Shown: positions 7,954 through 16,110 of the stretch, piece after piece
Layout of the letters: each line of letters starts with the position of its first letter
Position numbering within the stretch: the first letter of the stretch is position 1
NCBI RefSeq assembly: GCF_001580545.1
Contig: NZ_LRBG01000038.1
Span: forward strand, 372,001-436,000
Reading direction: 5' to 3'
DNA length: 64,000 nucleotides
Source: Paraburkholderia monticola
GTDB taxonomy: Bacteria; Pseudomonadota; Gammaproteobacteria; Burkholderiales; Burkholderiaceae
Notes under the pieces: model-generated
The model's input: the letters and a program-made list of their open reading frames with translations, nothing else
Told to the model about the DNA's origin: nothing
Databases searched by the model: none
Made by a program: the position numbers and the translations under genes

Positions 7954-9912
7954 CTAACGCCCCGCGTTCAGCTTGCGCCACAACGTCGTCTTGCTGATGC
8001 CCAACGCGGCGCACGCCGCATCGCGATCGCCTTCGTGAGCCGCGAGCACCGCGCGGATTTCGTCGGCTTCGACATGACGACTGCGTTCGCGCAACGTCAG
8101 CGCGGCGGGTTTCGCGCGCGCGACCGGCTCGACGACTTCCGGCGCGATCGCGCGCAGCATGTCGCGCGTGACGAGCTCCGTGCTCGCCTCGGTGTCGGCG
8201 TCGCTATCGGCGAGTTCGACCACGATCCGCTCGATCACGTTCTGCAACTCGCGCACGTTGCCGGGCCACGCATAGCGCCGCAACGCCACACCCAGTCCTT
8301 CGAGCATGCGCGCGGCGGTGTCCGCGTCGGGCACGCGCGCCGCCAGTCTCGGCTCGCGCGCGGCCGCCTGGCGCAACAGTTCTGCGGCGAGCGGCAGCAG
8401 GTCGTTCGGCCGCTCGCGAAGCGGCGGCAACGCGATGCTGAGGATGTTGAGCCGGTAGTACAGATCGGCGCGGAAACTGCCGGCCGCGACGCCGTCGGTC
8501 AGCGCGCGATGCGTCGCCGCGACGACGCGGATATCGACGCGCATCGGCTCCGTCGAACCGAGCCGCACCACCTCGCGCTCCTGCAAGACGCGCAACAGGC
8601 GGCTCTGCAACGGCAACGGCATTTCGCCGATCTCGTCGAGAAACAGCGTGCCGCGATGCGCGACCTCGATCAGCCCCGCCTTGCCACCCTTGCGCGCGCC
8701 GGTAAAGGCGCCTTCCTCGTAGCCGAACAGCTCGCTTTCGAGCAGCGCCTCCGGAAACGCGCCGCAATTGATCGCGACGAACGCGAAGTCGCGTCGCGCG
8801 CTCAGCTGATGCATGCTCTGCGCGACCATCTCCTTGCCGGTGCCGCTCTCGCCGAGTATCAGCACGGTCGCATCCGACCTCGCATAACGCGCGACCAGCG
8901 CGCGCACGCGTTCGATCGATTCCGACGCGCCGACGATATCGTCGAGCCGGTAGCGCGCGGTGAACTGCTGCACGCGTTGGCGCGCACGCAGCGTGCGATC
9001 GAGCCGCTCGACCGCGCGCGATTCCTGAAACGTCAGCACGGTGCCCGGCGCCGCGCCGCTGCTCGCGAGCGGCCCGCGATGCACGACATAGCTCGCGCCG
9101 CGCACGGTGCAGAAGCTGTCGCCGTCCGTATCGGGCAGACTGCCCGCGAGGTCCGGCGCGAGATCGTGCAGCGCGCGGCCTACGGCCTTCGCGGCATCGA
9201 TGCCGAGCACGCTCGCAAGACGCTGGTTCATCACTTCGACGCGGCCTTGCGCATCGAGCGCGACCACGCCGTCGCGCAGGTGCTGCAGCAGCGTGTCGAG
9301 CCGCTGACGCCGCACGGTTTCGCGGCGCGTCGCCTGCGCGACTTCGAGCGCGGTGTCGAAGCCGGCGCGCACCGACGCGCGCGAGTACAGAAACACCGCG
9401 CCCATGCCCGCGCTCGCGGCGAGATCGGTGACGAGGCCCGGGCCGACCACGACCTCGATGCCGCGATCGCTGAGATCGAGCACGACGCTCTCCGCGTCCT
9501 GGGCGGACTGGTACGACGCGAACGTGACATCGAGCGCGTATGCGGCGGTGAAGCGGCGCAGTTCGTCGGGGGTGTCGCCGTGGGTGACGAGCGCGACGCG
9601 CGCGCCTTCGCGACGCGCGCGCGCGAGCGCATGCATCACGTCGTAGCCGGTCGGGCTGATACGCACGACCGGCACCGACACGCGGGTTTTCAGATACGCG
9701 CCGTTCGAGCCGCCCGCGAGCACGACGTCGGGACGCCCGGCGCCCGCGCCTTCGATTTCGCGGACCGCGTCTTCGAACGCGTGCGACACGATGCGTATAT
9801 CCGCGCGTTCAACGTATTCGCCGGCGATGTCGAAGAACAGATCGCGCAGGCGGCTGATACTGAGTGCCCAGACGCGCGGACGCTGCGGCGGTTCGTACAG
9901 AGGCGTGCTCAA
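7954..9912 (-). CDS. prpR: PrpR, sigma-54-dependent activator of propionate catabolism
   Basis: A 652-residue enhancer-binding protein. An N-terminal PrpR_N ligand domain (about residues 20-190) is expected to sense 2-methylcitrate. A PAS-like segment (about 205-290) links to the AAA+ domain with Walker A GESGTGK at 354-360, the sigma-54 contact loop GAFTGA at 401-406 and Walker B LFLDEIGE at 423-430. A Fis-type helix-turn-helix closes the protein (CAALGISKTTLWRKL). It is divergent from prpC, and the gap between them holds a sigma-54 promoter and inverted repeats, which fits direct activation of prpC-acnD-prpF. Confidence 0.95.
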   Translation of the reverse strand: MSTPLYEPPQRPRVWALSISRLRDLFFDIAGEYVERADIRIVSHAFEDAVREIEGAGAGRPDVVLAGGSNGAYLKTRVSVPVVRISPTGYDVMHALARARREGARVALVTHGDTPDELRRFTAAYALDVTFASYQSAQDAESVVLDLSDRGIEVVVGPGLVTDLAASAGMGAVFLYSRASVRAGFDTALEVAQATRRETVRRQRLDTLLQHLRDGVVALDAQGRVEVMNQRLASVLGIDAAKAVGRALHDLAPDLAGSLPDTDGDSFCTVRGASYVVHRGPLASSGAAPGTVLTFQESRAVERLDRTLRARQRVQQFTARYRLDDIVGASESIERVRALVARYARSDATVLILGESGTGKEMVAQSMHQLSARRDFAFVAINCGAFPEALLESELFGYEEGAFTGARKGGKAGLIEVAHRGTLFLDEIGEMPLPLQSRLLRVLQEREVVRLGSTEPMRVDIRVVAATHRALTDGVAAGSFRADLYYRLNILSIALPPLRERPNDLLPLAAELLRQAAAREPRLAARVPDADTAARMLEGLGVALRRYAWPGNVRELQNVIERIVVELADSDADTEASTELVTRDMLRAIAPEVVEPVARAKPAALTLRERSRHVEADEIRAVLAAHEGDRDAACAALGISKTTLWRKLNAGR

Positions 9913-9959
9913 GGTCGGCGGCTCGTGGCGGGGTGAGTTGGATCTCTATTATGCGAGCA

Positions 9960-9998
9960 TTCATTGCCGATATGAAATCTGAAGTTTCAATAATGAAA
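9960..9998. promoter_or_regulatory. Inverted repeats, candidate PrpR operator
   Basis: Overlapping inverted repeats lie about 77-115 bases upstream of the sigma-54 promoter. They are TTCAT-N7-ATGAA at 9960-9976, TGAAA-N7-TTTCA at 9973-9989 and TTTCA-N4-TGAAA at 9985-9998. Spacing upstream of a sigma-54 promoter and next to prpR is what an activator site should show. PrpR binding itself is inferred. Confidence 0.6.
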
Positions 9999-10074
9999 TC
10001 GCGCGTGCGGCGGGTCGCGGCATCGGTTGACAGGGACTCTCACTAAATCAGGCACTTAGCTGAGGGCGCGCGAC

Positions 10075-10091
10075 CTGGCCCGTTCTTTGCT
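10075..10091 (+). promoter_or_regulatory. Sigma-54 (-24/-12) promoter of prpC
   Basis: CTGGCCCGTTCTTTGCT matches the RpoN consensus YTGGCACG-N4-TTGCW except for one base. The GG at 10077-10078 and GC at 10089-10090 have the required ten-base gap. It lies 58 bases before the prpC ATG and is oriented towards it, matching the sigma-54 contact loop in PrpR. Confidence 0.85.
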
Positions 10092-10148
10092 GTTAAGGCA
10101 GCCAGTCGAGGCAATGGCCCAAATTCCAACCCTTTCTGGAGACAATCA

Positions 10149-11318
10149 ATGAGCGAAGCAGACAACAGCACGCCGAACGCAGGCGCGTTCAAGCCGAAAA
10201 AATCCGTCGCGCTGTCCGGCGTGACCGCGGGCAACACTGCGCTGTGCACGGTCGGCAAGACCGGCAACGATCTGCACTATCGCGGCTACGACATTCTCGA
10301 CATCGCCAGCGCGTGCGAATTCGAAGAGATCGCCCATCTGCTGGTCCATGGCAAGCTGCCGACCCAGGCCGAACTGACCGCGTACAAGACCAAACTGAAA
10401 TCGATGCGCGGCCTGCCCGCGAACGTGAAGGCCGCGCTCGAATGGATTCCGGCCGCCGCGCATCCGATGGACGTGATGCGCACCGGCGTATCGGTGCTCG
10501 GCACCGTGCTGCCCGAAAAGGACGACCACAACCTGCCCGGCGCGCGCGACATCGCCGACAAGCTGATGGCTTCGCTCGGCTCGATGCTGCTGTACTGGTA
10601 TCACTACTCGCACAACGGCAAGCGCATCGAGGTCGAAACCGACGACGATTCGATCGGCGGCCATTTCCTGCATCTGCTGCACGGCGTCGAGCCGTCGAAG
10701 GCGTGGGTCGACGCGATGCACGTGTCGCTGAACCTGTACGCGGAGCACGAGTTCAACGCCTCGACGTTCACCGGCCGCGTGATCGCGGGCACGGGCTCGG
10801 ACATCTACTCGGCGATCACCGGCGCGATCGGCGCGCTGCGCGGCCCGAAGCACGGCGGCGCCAATGAAGTCGCGTTCGAGATCCAGTCGCGCTACCAGAC
10901 GCCGGACGAAGCGGAAGCCGACATCCGCCGCCGCGTCGAGAACAAGGAAGTCGTGATCGGCTTCGGCCATCCGGTCTACACGATCTCGGACCCGCGCAAC
11001 AAGGTCATCAAGGAAGTCGCGAAGAACCTCTCGAACAAGGCGGGCAACACCAAGCTGTTCTCGATCGCCGAGCGGCTCGAATCGGTCATGTGGGATGCGA
11101 AGAAGATGTTCCCGAACCTCGACTGGTTCAGCGCGGTGTCGTATCACATGATGGGCGTGCCGACCGCGATGTTCACGCCGCTGTTCGTGATCTCGCGTAC
11201 GGCCGGCTGGAGCGCGCACATCATCGAGCAGCGCGTCGACAACAAGATCATTCGGCCGAGCGCGAACTACACCGGTCCGGACGATCTGCCGTTCGTGCCG
11301 CTGGCCAAGCGCGTCTAA
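10149..11318 (+). CDS. prpC: 2-methylcitrate synthase PrpC
   Basis: A 389-residue citrate-synthase-family enzyme that condenses propionyl-CoA with oxaloacetate to form 2-methylcitrate in the cytoplasm. Family marks include LHYRGYDILD near the N-terminus, LYAEHEFNASTF and the GFGHPVY...DPR catalytic segment. Length and the short N-terminal region fit PrpC rather than the longer GltA. A clear ribosome binding site (ctggag) lies upstream. Neighbours prpR, acnD and prpF confirm the pathway. It is the first gene of the sigma-54-driven transcript; prpB, usually just before it in this group, is absent. Confidence 0.95.
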   Translation: MSEADNSTPNAGAFKPKKSVALSGVTAGNTALCTVGKTGNDLHYRGYDILDIASACEFEEIAHLLVHGKLPTQAELTAYKTKLKSMRGLPANVKAALEWIPAAAHPMDVMRTGVSVLGTVLPEKDDHNLPGARDIADKLMASLGSMLLYWYHYSHNGKRIEVETDDDSIGGHFLHLLHGVEPSKAWVDAMHVSLNLYAEHEFNASTFTGRVIAGTGSDIYSAITGAIGALRGPKHGGANEVAFEIQSRYQTPDEAEADIRRRVENKEVVIGFGHPVYTISDPRNKVIKEVAKNLSNKAGNTKLFSIAERLESVMWDAKKMFPNLDWFSAVSYHMMGVPTAMFTPLFVISRTAGWSAHIIEQRVDNKIIRPSANYTGPDDLPFVPLAKRV

Positions 11319-11326
11319 CGTGAGCC

Positions 11327-11356
11327 CGGAGCGGCACGCATGACGCCGCCGCTCCG
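11327..11356 (+). promoter_or_regulatory. Hairpin in the prpC-acnD spacer
   Basis: CGGAGCGGC, a 12-base loop and GCCGCTCCG form a perfect nine-pair stem just after the prpC stop. No T-run follows, so it is more likely an mRNA-stability or processing element than a terminator. The prpC-acnD spacer is long (192 bases) for an operon. Confidence 0.4.
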
Positions 11357-11510
11357 CAAACAGCGCGCAACAACTGTCGTTCAGCATCACGCCAGCAGCG
11401 CGCTAAACTACCTGCACCCTCCGACCGTCCGCGCGAGCGAAGTATCGCCGCAGCCGCCGGACGCCGCCGGCATCCGGTCCGGCGGCCGCTAACAGTCCTG
11501 TCCCTACGTC

Positions 11511-14108
11511 ATGAATACTGCCAACCGCAAACGCCTTCCCGGCACCGAGCTCGACTTCTTCGATACGCGCGCCGCGGTCGACGCGATCGAGCCCGGCGCC
11601 TACGACAAGCTGCCGTACACGTCGCGCGTGCTCGCCGAAAACCTGGTGCGCCGCTGCGATCCGGTGACGCTCACCGCTTCGCTGAAACAGATCATCGAGC
11701 GCAAGCGCGAGCTGGATTTTCCGTGGTTCCCGGCGCGTGTCGTCTGTCACGACATTCTCGGCCAGACCGCGCTCGTCGATCTGGCGGGCCTGCGCGATGC
11801 GATCGCCGCGCAAGGCGGCGATCCGGCGCTGGTGAATCCGGTGGTGCCGACGCAGCTCGTCGTCGATCACTCGCTGGCCGTCGAATGCGGCGGTTTCGAT
11901 CCGGATGCGTTCGCGAAGAATCGCGCGATCGAAGACCGACGCAACGAAGACCGCTTCGATTTCATCAACTGGACCAAGCGCGCGTTCCGCAACGTCGACG
12001 TGATTCCGCCGGGCAACGGCATCCTGCATCAGATCAATCTCGAACGCATGAGCCCGGTCGTGCAGGTGAAGGACGGCGTCGCGTTTCCCGACACGCTGGT
12101 CGGCACCGACTCGCATACGCCGATGGTCGATGCGCTCGGCGTGATCGCGATCGGCGTCGGCGGCCTCGAAGCGGAGAGCGTGATGCTCGGTCGCGCGTCG
12201 TATATGCGGCTGCCCGATATCGTCGGCGTGGAGCTCTCCGGCAAGCCGGGCGAGGGGATCACCGCGACCGACGTGGTGTTGTCGTTGACCGAGTTCCTGC
12301 GCAAGGAGAAGGTGGTCGGCGCGTACCTGGAGTTCTACGGCGAAGGCGCGGCGAACCTGACCCTGGGCGATCGCGCGACGATCGCGAACATGGCGCCCGA
12401 GTTCGGCGCGACCGCCGCGATGTTCTATATCGACGAGCAGACGATCCGCTATCTGAAGCTGACCGGCCGCGACGACGAACTCGTCCGACTCGTCGAAACG
12501 TATGCGAAGCACACCGGCTTGTGGGCCGATACGCTTGAGCACGCCGAGTACGAGCGCGTGCTGAAGTTCGATCTGTCGAGCGTGGTGCGTACGCTCGCGG
12601 GGCCGTCGAATCCGCATCGCCGCTTGCCGGTGTCGGAGCTGGCCGCGCGCGGCGTGAGCGGCAAGGTCGAGAACGAGCCCGGTCTGATGCCCGACGGCGC
12701 GGTGATCATCGCCGCGATCACGAGCTGCACGAACACGAACAATCCGCGCAACATGATCGCCGCGGGTCTGGTCGCACGCAACGCGAACCGGCGCGGTCTC
12801 GTGCGCAAGCCGTGGGTCAAGAGCTCGCTCGCGCCAGGCTCGAAGGCGGTCACGCTGTATCTGGAAGAGGCAGGGCTGTTGCCTGAGCTCGAACAGCTCG
12901 GCTTCGGCGTTGTCGCGTATGCGTGCACGTCGTGCAACGGCATGTCCGGGGCCCTGGACCCGGTGATCCAGAAGGAAGTGATCGAGCGCGACCTGTATGC
13001 GACCGCCGTGCTGTCCGGCAACCGCAACTTCGACGGCCGGATCCATCCGTACGCGAAGCAGGCGTTCCTCGCCTCGCCGCCGCTCGTCGTCGCGTATGCG
13101 ATCGCGGGCACGATCCGCTTCGACATCGAGAAGGACGTGCTCGGCGTCGACGCCGACGGTCATGCCGTCACGCTGAAAGACCTCTGGCCGTCGGATGCGG
13201 AGATCGATGCGATCGTCGAGGCGAGCGTGAAGCCGGAGCAGTTCCGCAAGGTGTATGAACCGATGTTCGCGGTGCACGCCGACACCGGCGCGAAAGCCGA
13301 CCCGCTGTACGACTGGCGCGAGCACAGCACCTATATTCGCCGTCCGCCGTACTGGGAAGGCGCACTGGCCGGCGCGCGCACGCTGCAGGGCATGCGTGCA
13401 TTGGCCGTGCTCGGAGACAACATCACGACGGACCATCTGTCGCCGTCGAATGCGATTCTGTCGGACAGCGCGGCAGGTGAGTACCTGACGAAAATGGGCT
13501 TGCCCGAAGAGGACTTCAACTCGTACGCGACGCACCGCGGCGATCACCTGACCGCGCAGCGCGCGACCTTCGCGAACCCGACGCTGAAGAACGAGATGGT
13601 GCTCGAAGACGGCAAGGTGAAGGCCGGTTCGCTCGCGCGTATCGAGCCCGAGGGCAAGGTCACGCGCATGTGGGAAGCGATCGAAACGTATATGGAGCGC
13701 AAGCAGCCGCTGATCGTGATCGCGGGTGCCGACTATGGCCAGGGTTCGTCGCGCGACTGGGCCGCCAAGGGCGTGCGGCTCGCGGGGACCGAAGCGATCG
13801 TCGCGGAAGGCTTCGAGCGGATTCACCGCACGAACCTCGTCGGCATGGGTGTGTTGCCGCTCGAATTCAAGCCTGGCGTGAATCGCCTGACGCTCGGCAT
13901 CGACGGCACCGAGACCTTCGACGTGATCGGCGAGCGCAAGCCGCGCGCCGATCTGACGCTGGTGATTCATCGTCGCAATGGCGAGCGCGTCGAAGTGCCG
14001 GTGACGTGCCGGCTCGATACGGCCGAAGAGGTGTCGATCTACGAAGCCGGCGGCGTGCTGCAGCGTTTCGCGCAAGACTTTCTCGAGTCGGCCAAAGCGG
14101 CGGCTTGA
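11511..14108 (+). CDS. acnD: Fe/S-dependent 2-methylcitrate dehydratase AcnD
   Basis: An 865-residue aconitase-family enzyme that dehydrates 2-methylcitrate to 2-methyl-trans-aconitate, the product PrpF then isomerises. The three cluster-ligating cysteines are visible in ITSCTNTNNP (around residue 405) and in CTSCNG (around 471 and 474). The C-terminal swivel domain has GADYGQGSSRDWAAKG. Full aconitase length, and linkage to prpC and prpF, distinguish AcnD from housekeeping AcnA. It replaces the iron-independent PrpD used by enteric bacteria. Confidence 0.95.
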   Translation: MNTANRKRLPGTELDFFDTRAAVDAIEPGAYDKLPYTSRVLAENLVRRCDPVTLTASLKQIIERKRELDFPWFPARVVCHDILGQTALVDLAGLRDAIAAQGGDPALVNPVVPTQLVVDHSLAVECGGFDPDAFAKNRAIEDRRNEDRFDFINWTKRAFRNVDVIPPGNGILHQINLERMSPVVQVKDGVAFPDTLVGTDSHTPMVDALGVIAIGVGGLEAESVMLGRASYMRLPDIVGVELSGKPGEGITATDVVLSLTEFLRKEKVVGAYLEFYGEGAANLTLGDRATIANMAPEFGATAAMFYIDEQTIRYLKLTGRDDELVRLVETYAKHTGLWADTLEHAEYERVLKFDLSSVVRTLAGPSNPHRRLPVSELAARGVSGKVENEPGLMPDGAVIIAAITSCTNTNNPRNMIAAGLVARNANRRGLVRKPWVKSSLAPGSKAVTLYLEEAGLLPELEQLGFGVVAYACTSCNGMSGALDPVIQKEVIERDLYATAVLSGNRNFDGRIHPYAKQAFLASPPLVVAYAIAGTIRFDIEKDVLGVDADGHAVTLKDLWPSDAEIDAIVEASVKPEQFRKVYEPMFAVHADTGAKADPLYDWREHSTYIRRPPYWEGALAGARTLQGMRALAVLGDNITTDHLSPSNAILSDSAAGEYLTKMGLPEEDFNSYATHRGDHLTAQRATFANPTLKNEMVLEDGKVKAGSLARIEPEGKVTRMWEAIETYMERKQPLIVIAGADYGQGSSRDWAAKGVRLAGTEAIVAEGFERIHRTNLVGMGVLPLEFKPGVNRLTLGIDGTETFDVIGERKPRADLTLVIHRRNGERVEVPVTCRLDTAEEVSIYEAGGVLQRFAQDFLESAKAAA

Positions 14109-14149
14109 TCGGTTGAGGCGCGTTTTGCACTGAACGTCACGACAAAACA

Positions 14150-14180
14150 GGGCGATGCGGCTTGACGTGCCGCATCGCCC
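14150..14180 (+). terminator. Terminator-like hairpin between acnD and prpF
   Basis: GGGCGATGCGGC at 14150-14161, a seven-base loop and the exact complement at 14169-14180 form a 12-pair stem followed by TTTAT. It lies 42 bases after acnD and 35 before prpF, so it could terminate or attenuate transcription inside the prp operon. Confidence 0.65.
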
Positions 14181-14214
14181 TTTATCAAAGATCACGTCAC
14201 CTCAGGACACTTTC

Positions 14215-15399
14215 ATGCACTTACCCCAGATCAGGATTCCGGCCACCTATATGCGCGGCGGTACCAGCAAGGGCGTGTTTTTCCGTCTGCAGGATTTGCC
14301 CGAGGCCGCGCAAACACCGGGCGCCGCGCGTGACGCGCTGCTGATGCGCGTGATCGGCAGTCCCGATCCGTACGGCAAGCAGATCGACGGCATGGGCGGC
14401 GCCACGTCGAGCACGAGCAAGACCGTGATCATTTCGCGCAGCGGCCGGCCCGATCACGACGTCGACTATCTGTTCGGTCAGGTGTCGATCGACAAGGCGT
14501 TCGTCGACTGGAGCGGTAATTGCGGCAACCTGTCCGCCGCGGTCGGGCCGTTCGCGATCAGCGCGGGCCTCGTCGAGGCGAGCCGCGTGCCGCGCGATGG
14601 CGTCGCCATCGTGCGCATCTGGCAGGCCAATATCGGCAAGACGATCATCGCGCACGTGCCGATGACGGGCGGCGCGGTGCAGGAAACCGGCGACTTCGAA
14701 CTCGACGGCGTGACCTTTCCGGCCGCCGAAGTGCCGCTCGAATTCATGGACCCGGCCGCCGATGAAGACGGCGCGGGCGGCGCGATGTTCCCGACCGGCA
14801 ACCTCGTCGACGACCTGGACGTGCCCGGCGTCGGTACGTTGAAGGCGACGATGATCAATGCGGGCATTCCGACGATCTTCGTCGAGGCCGAAGCGATCGG
14901 CTACAAGGGCACCGAGTTGCAGGACGCGATCAACAGCGACGCGAAGGCGCTCGCGATGTTCGAGACGATTCGCGCGCACGGCGCGCTGCGCATGGGGCTC
15001 ATCAAGCATCTCGACGAGATCGCGACGCGCCAGCACACGCCGAAGGTCGCGTTCGTCGCGAAGCCCGCGGATTATGTCGCGTCGAGCGGCAAGCCGGTGC
15101 GCGCGGGCGACGTCGACTTGCTGGTGCGCGCGATGTCGATGGGCAAGCTGCATCACGCGATGATGGGCACGGCGGCGGTGGCGATCGGCACCGCGGCGGC
15201 GATCGCGGGCACGCTCGTCAATCAGGCGGCGGGCGGCGGCGAACGCGAGGCAGTGCGCTTCGGGCATCCGTCCGGCACGTTGCGCGTCGGCGCGCAGGCG
15301 AGTCTGAAGGACGGCGAGTGGGTCGTCACGAAGGCGATCATGAGCCGCAGCGCCCGCGTGTTGATGGAGGGCTGGGTTCGGGTGCCGCAGCAGGGTTGA
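14215..15399 (+). CDS. prpF: 2-methylaconitate cis-trans isomerase PrpF
   Basis: A 394-residue protein of the PrpF/diaminopimelate-epimerase fold. It converts the trans form of 2-methylaconitate made by AcnD into the cis form that an aconitase hydrates to 2-methylisocitrate. The start MHLPQIRIPATYMRGGTSKG at ATG 14215 matches the family N-terminus, and the central part has SGNCGNLSAAVGPFA. A weak site (aggaca) lies upstream. Longer upstream frames cross the hairpin at 14150 and are not used. The methyltransferase gene starts ten bases after its stop. Confidence 0.93.
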   Translation: MHLPQIRIPATYMRGGTSKGVFFRLQDLPEAAQTPGAARDALLMRVIGSPDPYGKQIDGMGGATSSTSKTVIISRSGRPDHDVDYLFGQVSIDKAFVDWSGNCGNLSAAVGPFAISAGLVEASRVPRDGVAIVRIWQANIGKTIIAHVPMTGGAVQETGDFELDGVTFPAAEVPLEFMDPAADEDGAGGAMFPTGNLVDDLDVPGVGTLKATMINAGIPTIFVEAEAIGYKGTELQDAINSDAKALAMFETIRAHGALRMGLIKHLDEIATRQHTPKVAFVAKPADYVASSGKPVRAGDVDLLVRAMSMGKLHHAMMGTAAVAIGTAAAIAGTLVNQAAGGGEREAVRFGHPSGTLRVGAQASLKDGEWVVTKAIMSRSARVLMEGWVRVPQQG

Positions 15400-15409
15400 G
15401 GCAGCGTCG

Positions 15410-16018
15410 ATGTCGGCCCACGTCAGCGGCACGGAAGGCTATGCGCAAGAGGCCGAAGCGCTGATCGAACGATGGCGGACGCTGTCGTTCGAAGACCGGC
15501 ATCGGCCGATTCTCGACTGGATACCGGCGGCGCCGTCGCGGATCGTCGATATCGGCGCGGGCATCGGCACGGATGCGGCCGCGCTTGCCGCGATCGGGCA
15601 TACGGTGCTCGCCGTCGAACCGGTCGACGCCTTGCGCGACGCGGGGCGCGAGTTGCATCGGTCGGCGCGCATCGAATGGCTCGACGACAGCCTGCCGGAT
15701 CTCGCTCTGGTGACGGCGAAGCGCATGAGCTTCGACGTGGTGATGCTCACCGCCGTCTGGATGCATCTCGACGCGCGCCAGCGCGAACGCGCGATGCCGC
15801 GCCTTGCGGCGTTACTGCGCGACGGCGGCGTGTTGATCATGTCGCTGCGGCACGGACCAGTCCCCGTCGGCCGCCGCATGTTCGACGTCACGGCCGATGA
15901 AACGATCGGGCTTGCGAGCGAGCATGGCCTACGACTCCTGCGCGAGCTGCGCACCTCCTCGGTTCAACAGGCCAACCGCGAAAGCGGCGTGACGTGGACC
16001 CGGCTCATGTTCGGGTAA
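15410..16018 (+). CDS. Class I SAM-dependent methyltransferase
   Basis: A 202-residue methyltransferase with motif I as RIVDIGAGIGTDAAAL around residue 44 and an acidic residue after strand 2 in VLAVEPVDA. Motif II-like VMLTAVWMHLD follows. It starts ten bases after prpF with its own site (gaggcagc), so it is probably cotranscribed with the prp genes at low level, although nothing in the pathway needs a methyl transfer. The substrate is not indicated. Confidence 0.75.
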   Translation: MSAHVSGTEGYAQEAEALIERWRTLSFEDRHRPILDWIPAAPSRIVDIGAGIGTDAAALAAIGHTVLAVEPVDALRDAGRELHRSARIEWLDDSLPDLALVTAKRMSFDVVMLTAVWMHLDARQRERAMPRLAALLRDGGVLIMSLRHGPVPVGRRMFDVTADETIGLASEHGLRLLRELRTSSVQQANRESGVTWTRLMFG

Positions 16019-16110
16019 TTCGACGCGTCGTCTACAATGGCCGCTCGAAACGGGCCGCTCCCAACTACCACTCCCAGCGGCCGACTCAGAATCGACGCGG
16101 AGGAGGCACG

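Noticed and set aside
6877..9936. 1019-codon plus-strand frame
   Set aside because: It lies antisense to the tartrate dehydrogenase and prpR genes. High third-position GC on the coding strand suppresses stops here; composition is unlike a real protein.
11403..14195. 930-codon minus-strand frame
   Set aside because: Antisense shadow of acnD; the sense frame has complete aconitase motifs.
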